From Prorocentrum cordatum (taxonomy: Eukaryota; Sar; Dinophyceae; Prorocentrales; Prorocentraceae): 26,917 nt of DNA. This document shows positions 18,898 through 26,917 of the stretch, piece by piece. Made by a program: the position numbers and the translations under genes. Below the pieces are notes generated by a model. It was not told the origin of the DNA. It was given only the letters and a program-made list of their open reading frames with translations, and ran no database searches. The stretch is from contig CAUYUJ010020741.1 in assembly GCA_963575745.1 (NCBI GenBank), positions 115,097-142,013 of the forward strand. The letters are read 5' to 3'. Each line of letters starts with the position of its first letter. Within the stretch, counting starts at the first letter, position 1.

Positions 18898-19512
18898 CCA
18901 GGGGGCCCGAGGCCCTCCCAGTGGACCTCGGGGTCAGCAGGTCGAAGCGAGGCTGAGCTCGAGAGCAAGAGCACATCACGGTCCTCGGACCTCGAGCCTC
19001 GGTCCTCGGCCCCTCGGCTCCTCGACTCCGCGATGCTGCAGCCCGCACCCTCGGCCCTCGGACCTTGGCCCTCCGTCGGCGATCGTCGAGGCCCGGGTCC
19101 TCGATCGTCGACGCTCGGTCCGCGCTCGCCGAGCGCCGATCCTCGGCGGCGAACGTCATCACGCGCGCATGCGATCGGTGAGTCCAGAGCCTGCCCTGGG
19201 TCCTCGAGGGCTCTCGGCCGATCCCGTGGGCGGCCTCGGGGCAAACGTCCTCCTCGACGGCGCCAGCGAGGACGTCGAGGACGAGGACGAGGACGACGGC
19301 GGCGGCGACGGCAGCGGCGGCGACACCGCCAACGGCCCGAGAGCAGGATCACGGAGGGGAGGGGAAGGGTAAGGGAGGCCCGCTCCCGCCCTGGCGCTCG
19401 GCACTGCTTCCACACGTCCTCCGTGTCCGTGACCAGACTGCAGTGCCACGTCCAGCCGTGGGTCACAGATCGACATCGACGTTGGCGGCGGCAGCGGCGG
19501 CAGCGCCGACGC

Positions 19513-19563
<51 letters not shown>

Positions 19564-20670
19564 CAGCGACGCCGCCCGCCGCCGTCGCCGAGTGATCGTC
19601 GCCGTCGTGGTGGTCCTCCACGCCGAGTGACCGTCGTCGCCAAGTGATCGCCGTCGACGAGCGATCGTCGCTGTCGCCGTCATGACCTTCACGCCCTGAG
19701 CGCGGGGCGATCGCCGTCGACGTGGCCGCGACGGCCGCGGCGGCGGCGGCGACCGCCGGGGGCAGCGACCGCGCCGAGCCTCCGCGCCGCGGCCACCGAG
19801 GTGGCGCGCGAGCCGCCCAGGCGGGCCGCGGGGAGCGGCCGCCCGCCCCTCCGAGCCGCTGCGGGGCGCGCGCAGTGGCCGGCGGGGACCGCCCCCGCGA
19901 GCCTCGAGCCTCGGCTCCTCGCCTCCGCGGCCCTCGACGCCCCCCCGCCTCGGCTCCTCCGCCCCTCGGCGCCACGACCCCGCGGCACTCGAGCCCGTGC
20001 CCTCGGCCCTCGGCGCCTCGGCGCCTCATGGCTGCGACGAGGGAACAAATCTCGGGGTTAATCCATATTGCACGTCGTCGCCACGGCCCGCGTCGCCTCC
20101 GAGGGATCGCACCCGAGGAGAGCGCACCCCATCGGACGGCAACGTCGTCCGGGCCCCTGAGCCACGCGTGCGGAGTGGGCCCGCCTCACAGAAGCTGGAG
20201 GTGCTGCTTGCTAAGCAGGGGTGCTGGGATGCCCTCCCCCCTGGCGTGGACAAAGGGGCCCTTGGCAGGACGGCGAGGACGACGACGACGATGACGACGA
20301 CGAAGACGACGAGGACGAGGACGTGGACGAGGACGAGGCCTACGACGACGACGACGACGGTGATCAGACCGCGCCCCACGGGGGGCCCGTCTGCGCTTCC
20401 GTGCGCAGGAAGGCGCCGTCTCCGAGCGCGGGCCAGCAGGATCGCACACCCGAGGCGCGGTCGGGGGGCCGAGAAGCGCCCCTTGCACCGACCCTGCAGA
20501 CCTGCTGCAGCGGATGTTTGCGTGGACTTCTGTCTGTGCAAGACCCCGAAACGGCGAGCGAATTTTGCATGCATTGTTTCTTAGTCTTCCTTCCTGTCCA
20601 AACATGTCCGCACGAAATTTCACATCGAAGCCCGGAACGAAATCATCCACGACACTCCGGGCCCCATCCT
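18898..20670. other. GC-rich sequence with GAC/CGG arrays and no supported gene
   Basis: Contains CCTCGG-type loose repeats (about 18960-19150), GAC/GGC arrays (about 19255-19325, 19505-19565 and 20279-20365) and a GCG-rich patch (19735-19755). One short minus-strand stretch near 19395-19475 reads like protein (V-T-H-G-W-T-W-H-C-S-L-V-T-D) but has no clear exon borders or known family. Confidence 0.45.
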
Positions 20671-20676
20671 ATCAAT

Positions 20677-20760
20677 CGGTGAGGCGTGTCACCCTACAGG
20701 CGGATCTTGGGCGAAAAATTAAGAATATCTGCTTAAAAAATGGTACCGGAGAAACACCCA
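20677..20760. mobile_element. Foldback family 1, left-half fragment (copy d)
   Basis: A diverged left half reads GGCGTGTCACCCTACAGG, then CGGATCTTGGGCGAAAAATT and AAGAATATC. It breaks off just before the AGGGCTAT satellite. The paired right end is missing. Confidence 0.55.
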
Positions 20761-20776
20761 ATCATAATATCTTTAG

Positions 20777-21066
20777 GGCTGTAGGGCTATGGGGCTATAC
20801 GGTTATAGGACCATAGGGCTAGGGCTATAGGACTATAGGGCTATAGGGCTATAGGAACATAGGGCTATAGGGCTACAAGGCAATAAGGCTACAGAGCTAC
20901 AGGCCTATAAGGGCTATAGGATTCTAGGGCTATAGGGCGATTGGGCTATAGGGCATAAGGACTTTAGGGCTATAGGGCTGTAGGACTATTAGGGCTATAG
21001 GGCTATAGGGTTTTAGGTCTATAGGTCTATAGAGATATAGGGCTATAAGGCTATAGGGCGATAGAG
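20777..21066. repeat. AGGGCTAT octamer satellite
   Basis: About 30 copies of an 8-base unit AGGGCTAT with ATAGGACT and ATAAGGCT variants. The G-triplets are evenly spaced on the plus strand. Confidence 0.92.
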
Positions 21067-21222
21067 CACCCAGGCACCCCGGGGCACCCGGGCACCCCGG
21101 GGCACCTCTGGGCACCCCTGGGCACCTCCGGGCACCCCCGGGCACCCCCGGGCACCCGGGCACCCGGGCACTCCCGGGCACCCGGGCACCCCCGGGCACC
21201 CGGGCACCCCGGCGTGCGGCGA
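21067..21222. repeat. GGGCACCC octamer satellite
   Basis: About 17 copies of an 8- to 9-base unit around GGGCACCC(C), partly self-complementary. It directly abuts the AGGGCTAT array and has the same period. Confidence 0.9.
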
Positions 21223-21255
21223 AAATCGGCGGCAAACCTAACCTAACAAGATGAA

Positions 21256-21417
21256 TCCGCTAGGACACCTACAGAGGCAAGCTCTGATTGGGGAATCAAT
21301 ACTTTGGGCGAAATGTTAAGAATATTTTACAAAAAAACTTTGCTCACGAAATCGTCCCCAGACTATCTTTTTACTATTTTTGAATATTCCCCCTGTAGAG
21401 AAGCATGCCCGACGTAA
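21256..21417. mobile_element. Foldback family 1 copy e (diverged left end)
   Basis: The right half is clear: AAATCGTCCCCAGACTAT, TTTTTGAATATTCCCCC and GCATGCCCGACGTAA. The left half is degenerate but keeps GACACCTACAG and TTTGGGCGAAATGTTAAGAA. Total length is close to that of copy a. Confidence 0.6.
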
Positions 21418-21565
21418 TCCTATCACTTTCCCACCGACATCCGCTCTGCGACGTTGGCGCCATGAGAAGTGCCTCCTGGCCCGAGGTGCCCCCCAAGGAG
21501 TTCCGAGCAGGCCCCCCGCGGCCTCCAGGGCACCCCCCACGAGGCCCAGAGGGCCCCGCAATTTC

Positions 21566-21817
21566 AGGTCGGGCGAAGGATTGCAAAAAAACCGAAGGAT
21601 TGCAAATCCTTTGCAATCCTTTGCAATCCTTCGTTTTTTTGCAATCCTTCGTTTTTTTGCAATCCTGGGTTTTTTTTGCAGTCCCCCTACAGGCGGGCTT
21701 TGGAAGAAAAATAAGAGATCGTAAAAGATGACCCGAAAGTACCAAAATGACCAGAAAATCGTCCCCGGAGTATTTTTGGACTACTTCTGAATATTCGTCC
21801 TGTAGAGGGGCATGCCC
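21566..21817. mobile_element. Foldback family 1 copy f, split by a hairpin insertion and cut by the assembly gap
   Basis: AGGTCGGGC begins the left inverted repeat. About 107 bases of hairpin sequence (21574-21680) interrupt it, and the family sequence resumes with GTCCCCCTACAGGCGGGC. The middle has AAAATCGTCCCCGGAGTATT and the right has TGAATATTCGTCCTGTAG then GGGGCATGCCC, where the 100-N gap begins. The last few bases of the right repeat are lost in the gap. Confidence 0.65.
21574..21680. repeat. Inverted-repeat insertion built from GCAATCCTTCG/T-run units
   Basis: Left arm 21574-21606 and right arm 21620-21651 are reverse complements of about 32 bases with one indel, separated by a 13-base loop that contains further partial units. 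Extra GCAATCC plus T-run units follow to about 21680. The arms would form a long stem with an A7/T7 core. The block sits exactly inside the left terminal repeat of foldback copy f. Confidence 0.7.
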
Positions 21818-21917
21818 NNNNNNNNNNNNNNNNNNNNNNNNNNNNNNNNNNNNNNNNNNNNNNNNNNNNNNNNNNNNNNNNNNNNNNNNNNNNNNNNNNN
21901 NNNNNNNNNNNNNNNNN
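21818..21917. other. Assembly gap (100 N)
   Basis: Exactly 100 unknown bases, the conventional length for a gap of unknown size. It lies between the right terminal repeat of foldback copy f and the 3' repeat tail of the retrotransposon, so both ends are incomplete and their adjacency is not certain. Confidence 0.98.
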
Positions 21918-22368
21918 CCCTCCTCCCTCCTCCCTCCTCCCTCCTCCTTTTGCCTAGGACATCCTGCCTCTTCAACACTCGCAGAGCGAAGGAGGCGCGG
22001 CACCACATTTGGGGGCCTCGGTAACTGGCGGCCAGCCAGACACATATGATCCAACCGACACACCGAAACAAAAAGGTGCAGGAGGAGGACAGGGAGGAGG
22101 AGGAGGACAGACAGACGAGGCGTGCGGGGACCAGGTCTAGCCTGGGCGCAAAAACAAAAGCAGACATGCGGGGAGCAACGGTGCGAGGGTCACTAACGGC
22201 GCAACGCCGGGCAGTCCCCACTCGCACCGCGCCCCCCGCAAATCAGACAAGCGGGAACTTACCTCCGCTCTGCCTAGCGCACACCTCTCCGCGACGCACC
22301 GCACGATAGATCTGCCACAACTGGACAGCAAATTGGCACACGAGTGCGTGGGAACAAACAAGCCGTAG
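21918..22368 (-). other. Probable 3' UTR and repeat tail of the retrotransposon
   Basis: This noncoding stretch follows the TGA at 22369. On the coding strand it is GC-rich, contains a CCT/TCC-rich patch (about 22120-22080) and ends in a GGAGGGA-type heptamer repeat (21951-21918) directly at the assembly gap. Non-LTR elements often end in short tandem repeats instead of poly(A), so the heptamer may be the tail. The gap prevents locating the target-site duplication. Confidence 0.5.
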
Positions 22369-22634
22369 TCAATGGTGCGGGTGCTCGTCTTTGAACAGGG
22401 AACCCCAGCCCTCCGCGAGCCTGGCCCCAGGGGCCCAGAACGGGGAAATCCGCCCCAGAGGACCCCTGGGCCACGGAAGACGACCGTTTCTGAGCATTTG
22501 CACCTGCTTCTTCTTAACATTAAAGCAGCCACCCACTAGGTCTTTGGGGTGGCGGCCAGTGGTGTAGCTACCACATCTGTTGCAGAAAAGAATGCCCTGC
22601 CCTGTGGCCAGCACCCTGGCCACCCTGAAGGAGT
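22369..22634 (-). CDS. Retrotransposon C-terminal tail with a second CxxC motif
   Basis: One base out of frame with the RNase H piece, downstream of the C8 run, this stretch reads R-V-A-R-V-L-A-T-G-Q-G-I-L-F-C-N-R-C-G-S-Y and then G-G-C...KKKQVQMLRNGR and an aromatic/Pro-rich end, stopping with TGA at 22371-22369. The G-x-(L/I)-F-C-x-x-C-G-(S/A)-Y core followed by a later Cys and a basic stretch looks like the true element C-terminus and forms a zinc-ribbon-like unit with the preceding CxxC pair. Its function is unknown. Nucleic-acid binding during target priming is a guess. Confidence 0.62.
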
Positions 22635-22642
22635 GGGGGGGG

Positions 22643-24510
22643 AAGGAGGGGCAAGAGGGCAAAGGAGGGAACGGAGGGAGGGGGCAAGGGGGCCGCAGGC
22701 CGAACACTCGGCCGCTTTCACAGACCTGAAGGTCCGAGCACAGACGAAACACTGCCAAGCATTGCCCATCCATCTGATTTTATGGGCAAGGAACACATGC
22801 TGGAGCTTCTCAGGCCTGGCACGAGGGGCCTTGCCTAGCTCACCAAACAGTTCACGAGCTGAGGGCCACTCTGCCAAGACAGCCCCAGCGAAATCGGCAA
22901 CTTGGTTCCATTTCTTAAACAGCGCGGTGATGGTGGCCACATCTTGGGGGGACCTGTAAAACCCCGCAGCTTCCTTGGCGTACACATCGGCCCAATTGTT
23001 GCCGCGTGTTTTCCACCTGGGTTGGGCCTCCGAGTCTTCCTCTAAATGGGCTTTCACTTTGTGGATAGTCCAGGCCCTGGGGGCCACCCGCTTGATCCGC
23101 CTCCAGTGGCCGCTCTGTACCGTGGTACCCCTCGAGGCCTTCGACAAGTCCTTGGAGCCCCAGATAAGAGCAGAGCAATCCACGAACGCGTTCAACTCGG
23201 CCTCTTCCTCAGGGGGGGGGTCCTGGTCCTGGTGCTCGATCGTGTGCATAAACCCATGGTGCTCGGCCAGCACTGCAGTTTGGGGAAGCCCCCGAGGGAT
23301 GGAGCCCATCAGGCCCCTGATCAGGTTCCCGTCCCCGTCCACCTCGACAGCTGCCCAGCCCCCACGGGCTCCCACATCAGTTTTTGGGTCCCAGACCGAA
23401 CCGTCCGAGAAAACCTTGGCGTTGTGCGGGAGTGTGAACGGGTCGATCGGCCCATTCGCGTCGAAATATCTGATAAAATCCTCAACTGGGGGCTCCAGCT
23501 CGAGCTCGGGCACAGGGACCCACAGCGAGCTGTACAGCGGGTCCTGCTCGCCCGCCGAGATGGCCTCCTCGAGAAGGTCCTGATCCAGCGCAATCCTAAC
23601 AGAGGCCCCCTGAGGGCAAATCCAGATCCTGTGCCACACGGAATCAATTGCCTCACAGAACTTACAAAAAGGGGTAACTTCATACCCCCACCGATTGAGC
23701 GAAGCCGCAGTGGTGTACGCACGACAGAAAACCTTCCGAAGGATCTTTTTCTGGGCAAAACTACACGCTTTGCTTCGCATCCTCGAACGGATGGGTTGGG
23801 TCCAAAGGCCTCGCTCCTGAATTTCAAGCACCCTTGGATGATCCCAATCCTGAACTAACATGTTGACGCTCTCAGCCAAATACTTCCGCTTGATATCCTG
23901 AACGAAAAACTTGCGCACAAGCTCTGGCGGCGAGTCCGTCAAGCCGACAGGGATCCCGCTCGCTGAGGTGAAGCTGGCCTGGTTATTGAAAATCCACCCG
24001 GCCTCGACGCCCCACAGCAGAGCGTCCAAAATCGGGTGCGTGCCTCTTCTGCGCCATCCTAAAGACGGTGGTGTCGCGATCAACTTCTCTAGACACGCAT
24101 GAAAAGCTTTGGTGAGGGTGCCAGCACTTAAGCCATCAGACGCCCGTAGCTGCGGGTCTGTGGCCTCCCACCATTCACGAGCATATCTTACAATAGTGTC
24201 ACCAGCATGGCTGATCGGGTCCTTCGAGCTCTCCGTGGCCCAGATGAGGTCGATGGGGGCCCCTGGGCACCAGATGCCAAGCGCCTTAGCCCCCAAGACT
24301 CTGAGCTTGTGAACTTCACGAGGACCCAACCCAACCACATCGCTGCCATATGTCATGCTCGGCTTTTGCCCCACGAAGAACAACTTGGCCTTGGATCCAG
24401 CTTTCCCTCTGAGGTTCCTGATCTTGGGCATCCTCCTGAGAGCCTTGGACCACCTACACCGCCTTTTAGCCAAGTTGGGGACCTTCTTGGAGCACACACA
24501 CGGGGACCCT
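22643..24510 (-). CDS. Retrotransposon connector, CCHC finger, RNase H and C-terminal zinc motif
   Basis: The real coding part starts at the second frame shift, near S-P-C-V-C-S-K-K, residue 83 counted from an upstream TTG at 24752. A basic connector is followed by a finger C363-x2-C366-x7-H374-x4-C379, placed between RT and RNase H as in zf-RVT elements. The type I RNase H has SDGS (Asp450), AEHHG (Glu497), FVDCSA (Asp525), KAH (His569) and NNWADV (Asp589), so the acidic tetrad and the late His are intact. It would remove RNA from the RNA-DNA hybrid during insertion. A further C668-x2-C671-x11-C683-x2-C686 motif follows. The frame then passes through a C8 run (22642-22635), after which this frame reads Pro-rich sequence and stops at 22536. 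Confidence 0.87.
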
Positions 24511-26780
24511 TGACGGAGTTGACCTTGTTGGGCAACCTCGAGCCCTTGGAGCCTATGGAGAAGTCCACCCCTAGGTTCACCACCTCCCCCGTGATCGTGT
24601 GCGCGTACTGGCCAAAACACTCCAGAGCCCCCTCCATGACCTCCTTCGAGTTGGAAGTAAAGCAACCTTTCTTCAGCGAGATCGGGAGCCCTAGACGGTT
24701 GGCACACGCACTGAAGAGTTGTCCTGCCATCTGCGCTATGCAATTTAAACAACCTGTTACCTCTCTGTGGGCTCCATCCACTTCGAGGTCATCGACATGG
24801 ATCGTGAAGCTTGTGTTCTCAATGGGCACTAGATCCTGGACCATGGGCACCATGAACGCTTTTATCTCAAAAGTAGCCGTACTGCTTCCCGCCACGATAC
24901 CCTGGTCGGGGTAGAAGAGAGGAGAGCAGACACGATCCATCATAATCACTCTTGGCCACCTATAGCTGGAGATGGCAGTGCGCAGGGCGTGCAGTGGGAA
25001 ATCCGCTAGCTTGCATTCCTCCCACAGTGACAAGTGGCGCACATGTTCATAACACTGCAGAAGGTCGGCCAACAAAATACCTACCTTCATCCCACTCTCG
25101 TCCGCCAAAGCACTCCTGACTGCCTGCCTCCAAACACCATCGGTGGTACTTCTTCTAGGTGCCATGTTAAAAACTCCTCCATCCTCCAGCCGAGACTCCC
25201 ACTCTTTGCAAAAACCTGCCGAGACCTTCGAGTAGATCCGTGAATAGCTCTGGAAGAAGCCTATTGGCCGCCTCCCTGTCTCAGGCTTCTGGAACAGTTG
25301 CACGAGCAAGATACGCAAAGGGGATGGTGCATGGCCTGTCGCCGCCTGCAGCGAGAAAAGGGAAGACATTGTCTCGAGAGCCTCATCTGAGAGAAAAGCA
25401 TAGTGTCGAGGATGAAAACCGTCAACCGCTATCGTGTTCGCCTTGAAGCCTCTCGAGATCTTCCTCAAAGTATCTGCTGGGGGCGCCTCGGGGATGACAT
25501 AGTCGGGAGGGAGGGGCAACTGCAGGGGCTCCTTGCGGGTCTCCTCCGCCTTCCAGGCGGCTTTCCAGAGATTCTGCTGAGCTGCGAACCTGGCACTGAA
25601 GCTGCTCGTAAAACCTCCCTCCTCCAGCTGAATGACATCCTCCTTGAAGTTGGTCGCAACCTTGGTGTATGCGTGGGCCCATCGGGCCCCCCCTTGGAGG
25701 GCCTCCGAGCACCAGTCAGACCATTTCTGGTTGCTGTGGGTCTTTTCAACCTTGAACGCCTGCTGTTCGATTCTGGCCGCGAAGCCCGCCCAAGCACTCA
25801 ACTCGAGTTCAGCTTCAAGCCACGGTTCAGCCGTATGCGATAACAGCTTCTTGCCCACATACTGCATGAGCGGCTTCCAAAACGGCTCACCTTCTGGCCA
25901 TAGGCGCGTAAAAGGGAGCCTCCGCCCGCGTGCAGCATGGGTCACCAACCTGAGATAGTATGGTACATGGTATGGGCTGCCGTGCTTCCGAAAAAGGGCT
26001 AGGAACTCCTGCAAGCGCCTAGCCACCCAGCCCACAGCGCGTGATACCGACTTGAACGGGCTGCTCTTGGTGATCCGAAGTTTGGCCAGTGAGACAGACT
26101 CGAAGGCATATGGGGAGCCTCCAGGGAGCCCACGGACCTCTTCGGCGTTGGTCTGGAACACCCCCTCGAGCTCCCGCCAAGCCCTGAAAGCCCATTCCTG
26201 GTAAACACGGTCCAGAACTTGCTGAAACTCGTCCAGACGCGCACTCGGGACAGGTTGAAGCCCCCCTCCGTCCAGCCTGAGGTCCTCCAGGGGTCCTGCA
26301 AGAGCGGCCTGAAGGTCACCAAAAGACGGCGGGGCTGGGGGAGGGCCCACAGGCCTCTGGTGTGGGAGGCGCTGGATCCGAGCAAGTTTGGAGACCATTA
26401 TCTCTCCCGTGTCCTCAGCTAGGCCAAGGAGAACAGGGCGGTGTGGCGGCACTGCTGCTCCCAGATCTGCCTCGCAGAACTGCACCCCGAAGCTGAGCGA
26501 GTGGCTGCATATAAAGTAATCTAGAATTGCCGCGTGATCTGGTTGTACCAGAGTGAAGTCTTCTGGCTGGACGATCTGCCCTCCATATCGCCCAGGCGCC
26601 AGCCCGCTTGACAACACTGCTGGTTCTAAGTTGAAGTCTCCTCCTGCGATGAACGGGGTCCCGATCTCGAGAACGCTCTTGCCCAAAGCCATCCCCAGCA
26701 GCACGTTTTCTGGCCCCAGGCCCGATCCGGAGTGCCAGTAGTTGCAGAAGATGCTCAAGAGCCCGAAAGACCGAGACCTG
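24511..26780 (-). CDS. Retrotransposon endonuclease C-terminal half and reverse transcriptase
   Basis: Numbering counts the TTG at 26758 as residue 1; this piece is a continuation and has no true start codon. The endonuclease shows GGDFN (39-43), LDYF (79-82) and PPHRPV (104-109), the expected Asp/Asn and His catalytic positions. A linker of about 300 residues follows. The RT fingers have KPETGRRPIG (491-500), palm motif A has ADLLQCYEHV with Asp565, motif B is QGIVAGSSTAT (619-629), and motif C is IHVDDL with Asp656-Asp657. The usual YxDD box reads HVDD here. LGVDFS (729-734) marks the end of the palm/thumb region. The RT copies element RNA at a nick made by the endonuclease. Near residue 750 (24505-24512) the reading frame shifts into the RNase H piece. 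All key catalytic residues are present. Confidence 0.88.
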
Positions 26781-26787
26781 AAAAAAA

Positions 26788-26917
26788 CACTGTAAAATTC
26801 TACCAGGGGAAATTATGCCAAGGGTACGGGGGCCCACCCAGAGATCAAGATGTTTCCTGTACACAATGGCCACCCCCGCGCTCGGGAACCCCTTCCTACC
26901 TTGCAGACATGGGGCCC
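26788..26917 (-). CDS. Retrotransposon endonuclease, N-terminal part (partial, enters from the right edge)
   Basis: The frame is open from the right edge and gives G-V-A-I-V-Y-R-K-H-L followed by a short strand ending I-I-S-P-G-R-I-L-Q-C. This resembles the middle of EEP endonucleases, where a GVAI strand precedes a (I/V)PGR(I/L) strand. The frame breaks at a run of seven T on the coding strand (26787-26781). With six, it would run straight into the next piece (F-F-R-S-R-S-F-G-L-L-S-I-F). The catalytic Asn/Glu residues of the N-terminal half lie outside the window. Confidence 0.72.

Larger units (their letters stand above)
21918..26917 (-). mobile_element. Non-LTR (LINE-type) retrotransposon, 5' end beyond the right edge
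   Basis: The element is read from the right edge leftward and encodes, in order, an EEP/AP-type endonuclease, a reverse transcriptase, a CCHC finger, a type I RNase H and a C-terminal cysteine-rich region. A 3' untranslated stretch follows (22368 down to about 21952) and ends in a GGAGGGA-type repeat (21951-21918) at the N gap. No LTRs, integrase or protease were seen, which with the EEP domain argues for target-primed retrotransposition. The single polyprotein frame is interrupted three times by one-base shifts (near 26781-26787, 24505-24512 and 22635-22642) with no internal stops otherwise. The 5' UTR and the start of the endonuclease lie outside the window. The clade was not determined. 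Confidence 0.9.

Overview
This is eukaryotic nuclear DNA, most likely from a dinoflagellate with a large, repeat-rich genome. Genus cannot be fixed from the sequence; a free-living lineage such as Prorocentrum or Polarella would fit. The grounds are high GC, dense trinucleotide arrays, very long introns that appear to start with GA instead of GT, AG|G acceptors, many short foldback elements, and an endonuclease/reverse transcriptase/RNase H retroelement of a kind seen in dinoflagellates. A 100-N block (21818-21917) marks a scaffold join. No rRNA, tRNA, CRISPR array or bacterial-type operon was recognised.

Left 17.5 kb (minus strand): three small exons, at 17470-17536, 14579-14676 and 962-1076, join in phase into about 92 residues. 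These match the N-terminus of the ERGIC/Erv41-Erv46 family, including its PDI-fused relatives: a short cytosolic start, one membrane segment, then the start of the lumenal domain. The introns would be about 2.8 kb and 13.5 kb, and the gene runs off the left edge. Almost everything else from 1 to 17.5 kb is then intron filling: microsatellites, minisatellites, several foldback (MITE-like) families and a decayed gag-like retroelement fragment at about 15.88-16.93 kb. The 13.5-kb intron has 9-bp inverted repeats at its ends and short direct repeats at its splice junctions, as expected of an inflated introner.

Middle (17.5-21.8 kb): no convincing gene. It holds GGA, GAC and CTC arrays, a foldback element at 18505-18720, two adjacent 8-bp satellites (20777-21222), and three copies of foldback family 1, one of them split by a hairpin insertion.

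Right 5 kb (minus strand, about 21918-26917, entering from the right edge): a non-LTR retrotransposon. Its polyprotein has an EEP endonuclease, a reverse transcriptase, a CCHC finger, a type I RNase H with all acidic catalytic positions, and a cysteine-rich tail. Three single-base frame changes, all in or next to homopolymers, interrupt an otherwise open frame, so the copy is either young or has consensus errors.

Four or more structurally distinct foldback families occur within 27 kb. At least two sit in equivalent positions of one tandem duplication.
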